Source: Plumapathes pennacea (taxonomy: Eukaryota > Cnidaria > Anthozoa > Antipatharia > Myriopathidae). From it: DNA of 64,000 bases. A model generated the notes under the pieces. The model worked only from the letters and a program-made list of their open reading frames with translations, had not been told where the DNA came from and ran no database searches. Below, piece by piece: positions 23,352 through 35,300 of the stretch. Numbering within the stretch: position 1 is the first letter of the stretch; each line of letters begins with the position of its first letter. The position numbers and the translations under genes were made by a program. Location: the NCBI GenBank assembly GCA_964036295.1, contig OZ038471.1:8968684-9032683 (forward strand), in the 5' to 3' direction.

Positions 23352-26300
23352 ATCATTCGATTCATTCAATTGTTTTTCACAATTATTCACAAGATCTGTT
23401 AGGAAGCGCGCGCTGCTGAAACAACACAAAGAAGCCAAACGTACTCGTTCTCAGTTGAAAGCTTTTTTAATAAATACTCTCCCGACTTGAAAGTACACAT
23501 ACGTAAATTCAGTTTTTGTCAATAAACAACACTTAGATGTGTACATCACTCAGTTAAAAAGTTCAAAACGATCAAATACAAGCTTCATTGATCTTCAAAT
23601 CAGTCACTCCATAATCAAAAATCGACTTACTTGCCAAAAGTTAAAAGTGCTGTTGAAATAATTGTTAACTGTCTGCTGAGAATATTGGATACTCAGTTCA
23701 ACCTGTGCAGACCGAATCAGATCCCGAAAAGTGAGTCTTTGGTGTACAGATCGCCATTCTTCTTTCTGGCTTCGGTGTAAAACTTTCTTAAGACAGTCGC
23801 TACCTTCACTTTGGACGTTACCAGCTGCTCTTCCTCTAAGCTTCTTTCTTTCAAATATTGGCGAAATACACTAATAGTGACTTTTGTTGCTTTCTTTGTA
23901 TTGTCGCTGTTTTTTTGGTCGAGTAAACTTGCCAAATGGCTTTCTGACAGCTCGGGGAAACGAGCTGCTATGTTAACAATGGTGGGCAAAACTGCGCATG
24001 AGCAGAATGTTATTTGCAGCAAACATGTTGTAAACACTAATGCGCATGAGCAGACCATTATTTGTAGGCAGTTATTTGCAGGTGACGAAGTGATCTCTCG
24101 ACCAATCGAAGGGAAGGAAAAATTGAATCGCATGATAAATACTGTTAGTTGTCAGATTCCGGTCCAACCAGAATACACAAATAAACCACCGCAAAGGCTC
24201 CCGGATGATAGTGGCTACGAAGTGTGAAGTCGCGCGTCAGTTGTTGTCGCATAAACGCCTGATCAACCACAACAACACAAGCGATTGAACGGCTTTTCAG
24301 TCTTCGCGATGTTTGTCAAGATTGATAGATATGGCGTTTCGTTGCGGACAAAACTATATGAAACCGTATAAAAGTCGAGATTTGCAAAACATGAGTCGAG
24401 ATATGTAAACATTAGTCCAGACTTGCAAAACACGAGTCGATATGTGTAAAAAAAGAGTCGAGATTGACAAAAACACGAGTCCAGATTACTGAAGTTTGAG
24501 TCGAGAATTTTACATGGTGTGCGAGTCGAGATTTGCACGGTGTGAGTCGAGATATGCTGACCAGTTTTAATGCTGTCTCATCCGCATGCGTTCGAGACTG
24601 AAAATGGCGACGCGCTGGCTGCCAAACGTGGGTGATTTCTTTTTATTGGCAAGATTTACAGAGACTTCGGAGAGACAGTTAAGTTCAGCATCCTATGACA
24701 CTTCAGAATTCTTAATTCGTTGCTTTGATGAATACGAGAGGACGCTGTCGATATTGTTATCAAGTTTTGTGGAGACGAGGTCGTCAAAGCTATAAGAGAG
24801 TTTGTGTGGGAAATTACGAATGACCTGAATATACGCTCAAAGTACTGAAATACAATTATAAAAGTGCTTACCTACCCGCTTTTGTGTGTGTGATTTCTTG
24901 TGTTGCTGGGTTTTGGGCCAGGAGATATCACTATTGTTTTATATGTTAATTGGTCATTCCATTAATTTTCCGAACACCCATCCTCTCCCCCCCCCCCCCC
25001 CCCCCCCCCCCACCCCAACCCCCCATGGAAGACAAATTTTGAAACATCTGTGAAAGACCTCTCGAAATCCGAAAAAACACATATTGGATAAAACTTCTAT
25101 TGTTATTTTCAAAAAAATTAACCTGTCGGTATCGATATTTAAGAATTGTGTCCCCTCGGAAAAAAATTCTATCGTTATTCTTGGAAATTTGCCCCTGTCG
25201 GAATCTTGTCCTCCATAGGGGGGTTCGGATAATTAATGAATGACCCAATGAAGAAGAGAAGGTTGGAAACGTCAGCTTGTCAAGAATTAGACCGCCAAGA
25301 ACGGATCAAAACACGTCGATATACCGATATACCTGGATATTCTGTTTTCCCAGTAAATTCCTAACATTTTCAATGAAGTCTCAACCGATTTAATCAAGCT
25401 GAGGGCTATGAATCGCAATTTTGCGGCCACTTGCTCAAATCTGGCTGTATCAATATTGACTTCAGCTCGTATTATCCCCCATTCCTTGCATTCCCTGGGG
25501 ATTTGCCAGGACCTTTTCGGGGATTAGGAATTTGCAGAAAATCATTATCCCTCCGTTGGAATGACTTGTGTAATCACCACATGATATATAGTGAATTTGC
25601 AGTTAAATGAAATTTTTGAATCTGAGATTTATGCAGAATAATAATTGGTTTAAACCATACACTGTTAAATTTTTATTTGTAAGCGGTGCCCATGAACTAC
25701 AAGCTATACATTTAACTGTATGCTGTCTATAGAGCCCTGATACACCACAGCACTGTGCTTTTTACTGTATGCTGTACTGTATAGTGTTTATAGACAAAGA
25801 ATAGACAGCCCTTGTCTATACTGTTTATAGTATCTATGCTATCTATGGAGCCCTGATACAGGGCATCATGTTGTTTGTGTGTCTAAAGACACAATATAGA
25901 CAGCACTTTCGTCTATGCTGTTGGTGTCTCTCCGAAGTCTATAAATCTTGCCAATAAAAAGAAGAAATCACCCACGTTTGGCAGCCAGCGCGTCGCCATT
26001 TTCAGTCTCGAACGCATGCGGATGAGACAGCGTTAAAACTGGTCAGCGTATCTCGACTCACACCGTGCAAATCTCGACTCGCACACCATGTAAAATTCTC
26101 GACTCAAATTTCAGTAATCTGGACTCGTGTTTTTGTCAATCTCGACTCATGTTTTACACATATCGACTCGTGTTTTGCAAGTCTGGACTAATGTTTACAC
26201 ATCTCGGCTCATGTTTTGCAAATCTCGACTTTTATACGGTTTCATATAGTTTTGTCCGCAACGAAACGCTATAGATAGATACGAAGTTTACACAGGATAA

Positions 26301-29300
26301 CGTCACTAGTTAGAATAGAAACAGAACAAAAATGTCAACATTTGCCAGTCATAATGAAGGCTACGTACACAGTATGCATACCTGTTAGTGTGCATTCGAC
26401 CGGCCAAATGAAGAGAAACTCGCCTCGACACTAAATGCTTACATCGTGCTCTCTCAATACCCGAACATTTCCCACCGGTGCTCGATAAAACTGAATACTG
26501 TATGCGAAGAATTCAACAGAATCAGGAAAAAAAATTTTGAACTGTTTGAGTTTAAACTTTCCGGATCGCACACCCGGTGTATTAGGAATACGATAATCCC
26601 CTTGCCCTGTAGTGGACTTTCGGAAAGCCGGATTTTTGTCTATTTTTTGCTTGGAGATTTTTGATCGGTTTTTACAAACCATGGTTGTATAGCGACGTCA
26701 CCAGTCGGCCGTTAAAAGAATCATTGTCGCACAGTCTGGTTTAGTTCAGGCAACTTGCAAAGTGATGCATTTTCAAGTTTTTGTTGAAAAGCTAAACTCC
26801 AAAATTTACTGAGACTATTTTCTATACGCAACTGCAGAATACATCCGATAATGTATTGCAAGACAAGAAAAGCACATATATAAAGTTGATTTTCAGAAGC
26901 CGCTATTGCTCTAACCAAATACGTGTATGGTTTTTTACGTTATAAATTACGTTTCTTCGAGAATTTAATTCCGGCACACGAATTTAATTTCAGCAATTAA
27001 ATTCGACGTTACGGCGACGTCTAAATTGAATTATATTCGTCCAATGCGCATTATCCGTCATGGCCACACTGATACAACTTCTGAAATGCGTGTTTCATTT
27101 TGACGTCGCAGCAACGACGCATCGAATGAAGTGCAGAAACCACACGAATTATTTTAGCGGATAGCACTGAGAATGAAGGAGGATTCACACATGGAATTAA
27201 ATTTGTCTGCTTTAAATTCGTAGTATGAATTTGCGCGACATTTTACGTCGACTAATCTACGAAGTGAATATGAATTAAATTCGTGATTTTTTTTTCAGAT
27301 GAGGGTCAGATTGACACTTCGGTGTCGAATTGAATATAAAGCACATCAACATCTTCTGGCCTATTTTGAACCGATAGCTCGCCAATCAACAAATTAGGAC
27401 TGATCAGTTGCTTTGGATAATCCCAGGCATCCTGCGCGAAATTACCTATAGGAATCGCCTCTACAAACGCCATAAAAGCAATCTGGCACGTCCACATGGA
27501 AAGCATATAGAAAACAAAGAAATGCAGTCGCCTGAATGCCTTCTGCTGCGACGCCTCCAAAAATGCGACAAATCACGGAGAGTTTTGGAAGAAAATGAGA
27601 CCACTGCTTTTAAACACCGGTAGCGAGAAGCGCAGTGGACTTTACTCTCATTGAAAATGAGGCGACCATTACAGAGCCTTAGCAAATTGCTGAAATCTTC
27701 AACAAATACTTCGCTGAAGCGTCCAATAACGGAATACAATAGAGGAATACAAAGACCACCCAAATATAGGATCAATCACTGACAAATATCTTGTACAAAG
27801 ACTTTAAGTTTGAACCAGTCAGCACTGAATACATAAGAATAGTGTTGAATAAAATCGACCCAAGGAAAGCTGTAGGAGTTGACGGTATATCTCCCAGGCT
27901 ACTAAAACTGTCGGGCCCGGTACTAGCGGGTGAACTCACGCGGCTCATCAACTACTACAGTATGTCACCATTAAAAGCTGGTCAGTGGAATAGAAAGTTT
28001 GTAACACCACTCCAGTTTACAAGAAGGCCGACGAAACTACCAAGACAAATTATTGGCCTGCATCCGTACTCTCTGCTCTTTCAAAAATCTACCAAATATA
28101 CAGTGCTGACTGCCCAAACCTCTCCAAGGCTTATGGATTTAGTGAATCAGCTATTGAACTGATAAACGGATACCTATACGAGCGGCGCCAAAAATTTAGA
28201 CTCCGAATGGAGGACTGTGAAAGTGGGCCTTCCACAGGGATCACTGTTAGGTCCCCTTCTTTTTAATATATTTACCTTAGCGCAAGTGTGTCGCTACGAT
28301 TATACACAGATGACACAACGGGGTACTACGCTGATCACTTAGAATACACGATTAACAACGAGATGAGTACCCTTGCTGAATTGTTTGCATTGAACCAATT
28401 GTTAATAAATGCAACCGAAAACTCGAGCTCTATCAATGCGGCCTTCAACTTATAGTTACAACCTTGAATTAAGCAATACTCAGACTGAGATAAAGGACTC
28501 GCTGAGAATCCTTTGGCTCACCATTGATTCGATGCTCACTTTCAAGAACCACATTAAGGAGCAACTGAGAAAGGCATATTCTAAAGCTGGAGCGCTTTGC
28601 AAAATCCGACGATTTCTGCCACCAGACATAATGACACGGCTCTATAAAGCGTTTGTTCTCTCACATTTAGAGTACTGTGGCCCGGTACTAGTTGGCATCT
28701 CAAAGACTCAATCCAACAAACTGGAAGATGCACATTTTTAAATTCTTAACTGTTTGTTTGATTATTCTTATAATTGTTATACATTAGATGTTAGCTAGTA
28801 GATTCATAGACACGTGCGCGTTTTAAAGAGTCCCTGACTCCTATGCGTTATGTGTATAAATATATGATTGATTGATTGATTGATTGATTGATTACCTGAG
28901 TTTTTTAAAAACTTACCAGCTCCTAAAAGTCGTGGTGTTAGCTCTTTTTCAGTAAAAGATACAAAATCCAGAACATTCTAGTCTACATCTTGAATGGTTT
29001 CGAAAGATCAGTCCTCGTACAGTACGGAAATTCCAATTTCAATTGCATTGAGCGCTGAGCGAGTCTAGCCAAAACTTGGATCCTGTATAAAACTTCAACT
29101 CTGTAACGTCATACAGTGAAATTTGCTACGGTGATTGTTCGATTCGCACCGGCTGTGTTTTGCTTGTCCTTGCTAAAGAATTACCTGAGTTTCAACACAA
29201 TTTTGGCGACTGGGATGTGTTCAGGTTGGTTCCAGTCAATGCCTTTCAAAATAAGTAATGATAATGATGACAAGAGAGCTGACACAGCGTGTAGTCATGT

Positions 29301-32300
29301 TTTAGATGTCTCCACAAACGATACTCGGGTCTAAGACACTTTATTATTGTTGTTGTGAAGTATCATCAACTAATGATGACCCTATCGCATTTCTAATTGT
29401 TTATATTTTCTATTGCAGAACGTCTACCGATTCCTGCCGAAATTATTGCCCGTGGAGCTAAAGCTAAAGAAGCTTACAGGAAGGTTTTGAAGGAAGGGAT
29501 GGTGCAAGTCTACCGTGCTCGCATCATGCTAGTCGGTCAAGATCGAGCCGGTAAGACGAGCTTGAAGAAGTCTCTTCTTGGAATGCGCTTTGATCCAGAG
29601 CAGCCAAGCACTGATGGAATTGAAGTCGATCCATCCAGAATGGAGGTGGAGGTTGACCAAGTAAAGAACTGGCAACGCTTAGATGAGAGGAATCGTGGTC
29701 TTTCTGCCGAGTATGCTGATGACATTGCAAAGGACATGGTGGAGTTACTAAAGAAGGAAGAAGAAAATAGTGAACCGTCCCCACGTGACTTTGCTGGCCT
29801 TGGCATAGCGCATGTTCCAATCTCTCGTAATAAGAAGGTATGTTAATTGGACGTGAATAGAGGAACTTTGCCACATCTTGCGCGTGTTTTTGATGTGAAA
29901 AATTTAGATTATAAGCCCCTCTATCTACATTTAATGATCCCCTCCCCACCACGCATGCATTAGATGCTTGTTGATAAACTTTACATTCCCCACATCGTAA
30001 GGATGTGAGAACCAGTATCAGAAGACATTTTTCCTAACCCACAGCCGTATTGCACCTTCCTCAAGAAAAGCAGTCGTTCCCGTTCACTTCAACAACAGCA
30101 ATACTGTTTATCTGTACCAAGAAACAATCCCCGAGCTCCGCGAGGGTAATAATTGCTCGCGAGGGCCTGGGGCCCAAGCGAGCTTAAAAACGCAAATCTT
30201 TATTTTATTTTTTTCCTTTTTGTGGGTCGAGAATCAGCACACGGTGATTGGTTCATATTATCACGTGCTGGACGATGAAGTAATTGACTTCGCTAAACAA
30301 CTCGAGATGTGGCCAGTGAATTGCTCGTTACTTGTGTGTAAAAGTTAACTGCATCCCATCCAAACTCAACGCCATTTGGCTCTGTGGAATATGCACGGAT
30401 AAACTGGATTTTCGGAAACGATTTTGGCTCGCGTTCACCGCGGAAGCTTTGAGAATAGCCGTAAACAAATATTTGATGGATACCGCTGTCGCCGATAAAT
30501 ATTTAGTCCCGACGAAACTTTCTGTGGCGACACGAAATACTTTTGGGAAGATAACAGGGCGAAAACAGAAACCAAAGCTACGGTGAGCTTTAGCCGTAAA
30601 ACAATGACGCTTTATGCTTTACTCTGTACATGACATCTGTTGCCTCATAAAATTCTTCTGCGTATCGTGCATTGCCTGTTGAAGTGTTTCTTTCATTCAA
30701 TCATGTAGCCTTTGTTTCGCAATGGTCATTGAATACCAGAAATAAAAAATACACCGAAATAATTCTGAGGATTGAGTTTGCAGTCACAAATGGACTGAAC
30801 ACACTGTGAACAAAACCGCAATGATATTGTAAACATCTCTCGTGTGACATTCCTCGCTTTCATTTTTATATTTGTTACAGAGCACGAATACTCGAAAGCC
30901 TGATAGAAAACCGTATTGAGTTAATAAAAGAAAACACATAAGTAGTGAAGCGAAAAAGTTAACTGCATCCCATTCAAACTCAACGCCATTTGGCTCTGTG
31001 GAATATGCACGGATAAACTGGATTGTAGGGCTTTTATTTTGGCTCGCGTTCACTGCGGAAGCTTTGAGAATAGCCGTAAACAAATGTTTGATTGGCACCG
31101 CTGGGGGATTGCAAATATATCTGTCGCCGATATTTAATCCCGACGAAACTTTCTGTGGAGACACGAAATACTTTTGGGAAGATAACAGGGCGAAAACAGA
31201 AACCAAAGCTACGGTGAGCTTCAGCCGTAAAACAATGGCGCTTTATGCTTTATACTCTGTACACGACATCTGTTGCCTCATAAAATTCATCTGCGTATCG
31301 TACATTGCCTGTTGAAGTGTTTCTTTCATTCGATCATGTAGCCTTTGTTTCGCAATGGTCACTGAATACCAGAAATGAAAAATACACCTAAATAGTTCTG
31401 AGCATTGAGTTTGCAGTCTCAAATGGATTGAACACACTGTGAACAAAACCGCAACAAAAAAAAAAGCATCTCTCGTGTTACATTCCTCGCTTTCAATTTT
31501 ATATTTGTTACAGGGCACGAATACTCGAAAGCCTGATAGAAGAAACGTATTGAGTTAATAAAAGAAAACACATAAGTAGTGAAGCGAAGGCTGGATTAAT
31601 CGTGACCTCTGATTAGAAATAAGAGTCGAGGTCAAACTGTCAAAAATCGATTGTGCACAAAAAGATATGTAACGCATTCTCAAAATTCAGGGTCGCTCTC
31701 CTTTAAGAAGCAAGTGTATGAGTGTTGTAATAATAACTTTTTAGTTTAATCAAGGTGTCAAAAGCCAAGTTCTCTATACTGTGTGATATTTTTATGGTGA
31801 GAAACTGGAAGTCTCTCTTGGGAGTTCCGCGCTTGTCCCCTACTTTCCATTTTATATTCTGGTCTCGACCCAACTCACGCCGCGAGCTCACTGGCAAGGC
31901 CAGTCTAGTTACGACGTTAATGATGTTGTATCGCACTTTTTTGAGACTCCAAGCAGGTCGCCATCTCGAATTTAATGTTCGTCTGTCAGTCTGGCGTACT
32001 ACCTCCAAGCGCGACTGCTCAGCTTTCACGTTCAAAGCATGGAGTACCGACGGCATTGATTTTATACCATAAGATGCAGATGCAAAGCCAAGCACTTTGA
32101 CGGACGGATTTACGGCCCGGATATTTTGCCACTACATGGGAGGCAAGCTTGCAGCCGTAAAGTGAATAAAACGATTTCTTTAAGGCATTAAATGGGGCCG
32201 CCTGGGCACAATCCCATTTGCCAAAATTGTGATAAGACTTAGATACTTCTTCAGAAAAGATCAACAGGATACAGTCGATGGAAATTTCATCGTTTTATCT

Positions 32301-35300
32301 GGACGTTTACACGTTTGAAGTTTACAAGTTTTGACAAGACGCACCCCTCGGCGCTCAATGCAATTGGGAATTGGAATTTTCGTACCGTATGCGGGCTCCT
32401 CTATATTTCGAAATTACTAAAGGATAACGCAGACGATAATGTTTGGGAGTTTGTTTCATTTTCTAGAAAAGAACTATGAACACTACGATTTTCAGGAACC
32501 GGCCGTGCGTTTGTAATAATTACCGTTTACGTACATTATATATACTAGAAATACGATAATCGCAGATATCCCCTCGCTCTGTAGTGGGTTTTCGGAAAGC
32601 GGGGGTTCTTGTTTATTTTCCGCTGGAAGATTATTTTAAAACATTTTTTTACAAACCACGGTTTGTTTAGCGACGTCAACAGTCGGCCGCTAAAAAAAAT
32701 ATTTGTCGCACAGCAGTCTGCTTTAGTTTAGACAACGTGCACAGTAAGCAATTTTCGTGGACACTAGCTGAACTCCAAAGTTCGCTGAGACAACTTTTAC
32801 ACGCAACTACAGAATATTCCCGAGACTTAAAAGGCAAGAAAAGCGCAACTGGATTCTTGACTCGATCAGTCTTGCACAGTCAGCAAAGTCGATCGACACC
32901 AAAATTTTTATGACTTTTAAGAAAAGCCGCGATTTCTCCATCCAACGCTGTATCCTAGCCACATACGTGTGTATGTGTGTGTTTCACTTTTCTTTGAGTG
33001 TAACAAATCTAGAACTGTCAAAGCGGGAGTCGCTTGTTTACACGCTTTCTAAGTCTCGCAAAATGTGTGAATTTTGGCAAAGATTCAATTTTGAACACAA
33101 CAACTTTTCAAACCGCGCTTGACGAATTTAAAATCTTTGACAGAGAAAGGAATTTAAATCACTAAATAACACAAGGTCCGATTGTACTGAGCGAGCCAAC
33201 CCGGTCATTAAATAGTACGAGGTCCGATTGTGTTGAGCGAGCAAATTCGGCCACAATAGACAATAATATACAAATAGACTGTAATTGTTTAATTTGGAAA
33301 GCAGTGGCCCCTGGTCGGGTATTTTCTACTTTAATAGCCTTCAAAAAGCAAGAGCACTTCAACCCAGTTACATTTCATCCTTGAATACAGTGTGACAACA
33401 AACACGGCGAGAAAACTTTACAGCGTTTCCATATGTCAGACTGTCAGTGAAATTATGCAAACATGTCAGGAATCGGATGACACAATCTTGCACGAAGGCA
33501 CTCTGAAATAGCTTTGAAGGCTAGTGAAAAGATCACAGTATAATCCTATTTGGCCTTCATCACAGTTCCCGGGGCATCAAATGACAAAATATACGGCAAT
33601 TTTTGAAATACCATGTACTGTACGTTAATCGAGCCACAGCTTTAGCTCTTTTCCAGCAAAGAAAACAAAACGCAAAACATTATTGTTTACGTCTTCAATG
33701 AATTAAAAATACACTGTGATAGAGCAGTCCTCATACCGTGGGAAAATTCCACTTTCCATGTGTTGTGCGTCGTCATCTTGTCAAAACCTGGATTCTGAAA
33801 AATACAATCCTGATATTGTTCCCACGCCCTGCGTGGGTACTAATCTGAACACTTATCGTTTTTGAATGTCGTTCACGGGGCGACCTCCCCGCTGCGCGGG
33901 GTTTGCTGGGAAGAACCTCGGAACAGAATCACGTCGCCGCGGGGATTGCTGGGTAAAACCTTCAACTTCGTTCCCAGGCGGAAGGAAAGGAGAATTTGAA
34001 CAAGAAGAGTTTAAACACGAGAGCGCACTATAAAAGGGCGCTTCCCAGGGAAGCGCAGAGCCACTTGTCAATCAAGAGCGACCGAAACAACATTTCCTAA
34101 TTAGCAAAAAGCCAAAAATGTTCAAATTTTGTTTTTCCTTATACTTGAATACTACGCAAAACAAGATTATGTTGCTTCACGAATTTTCCATCACATAAAC
34201 ATTCATTTTGAGTGCAATTTGAGTAAAATCCAAGAATAATCTTCAAAGCAAGAAATTAAATATGCTTGGTGCGCAGCCATGCGTCGCATTGCACCGCGAA
34301 ATTCAAAATGTATTTTGGCAGCCAAAAGCAAAGTTTAGTTTCAAATCCTTCCGTCCAGAACTCCACATTGAAGTTGCCCGCATGTGTTTACTTTTAGGTA
34401 TACTTTTAGTCGCCAAGCTGCAGAGAAATTTTATTATGGGCAGCGCGACCTCTGAACGTTGCAGACGCACGTGCGATTCAGGAAACATTATGCAAATTTG
34501 GTGTCGAAAGAGGCGGGGCCAACGGCCTTTTATAGCGCGCCTTCGTGTTTAAGAAATGAATTCAGGGAAAGAACAAACGGAACATTCTGATTCTCACAAT
34601 AACGACCAAGCTCGCCTTCAAAGACGAAGGGAGCAAGCAAGATTAAGACGAAGTCGTGAGACCAGCCAACAGCGGTGTATTCGTCTCGAGCGCAGACGGC
34701 AAGCAACGCGTACGAGCCGACTAAAACAGCAGACCGGTCCAGAAATTACTGCTGCAAAAAAAAAAGACAAGACCGTGACCGAGAGCGTTACAAGAAGAAG
34801 CTAGCTCGGGAGACAACTCAGGAAAGAGAAGAGCGCTTGAAAGCTAATAGACAATGGGTTACTTCCCGACGCTACAGTGAAACGTGCGAAGAAAGAGCCC
34901 GTAGGCTTCATGCTCAAAATGCTCAAAATGAGGCCAACAGTCGACGCCGTGAGCAACGTTCGCCTCTTGTCGAAGAACGACGCTTCCAAAGACAGCAATA
35001 TCTGCATAGCCGTGGATGGGCTAACCCTGACAACCCGGCTCTATACGAACAGCCGTGAGCAACGTTCGTCTTTGCACGAACAGCAGGAGGACAGAAAATA
35101 AGCTAAAATAGTGCTTGAAGGCCAACCGATAGCTCCAAGGGGCAGGTAAGACACGTTTATTTACTTTGTTCACTCAACACGTCCGTTATGCATTGCTTCG
35201 AGCTTATCGGACATTTTGTGGCGGCGATAAAACTTTGTTGTGATGCTATATATTTTCACGACAGAAAACTGTTTTGACCGTTTGAGTCTTGACACTTAAG

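Noticed and set aside
24400-24560. Evenly spaced GAGTCGAGA units as a possible CRISPR array
   Set aside because: The units are degenerate and contiguous rather than separated by unique spacers, they are mirrored in the other arm, and the DNA is eukaryotic.
34262-34552. Frame of 96 residues upstream of the second Helitron-type exon
   Set aside because: No similarity to the first Helitron-type copy and no recognisable motif.
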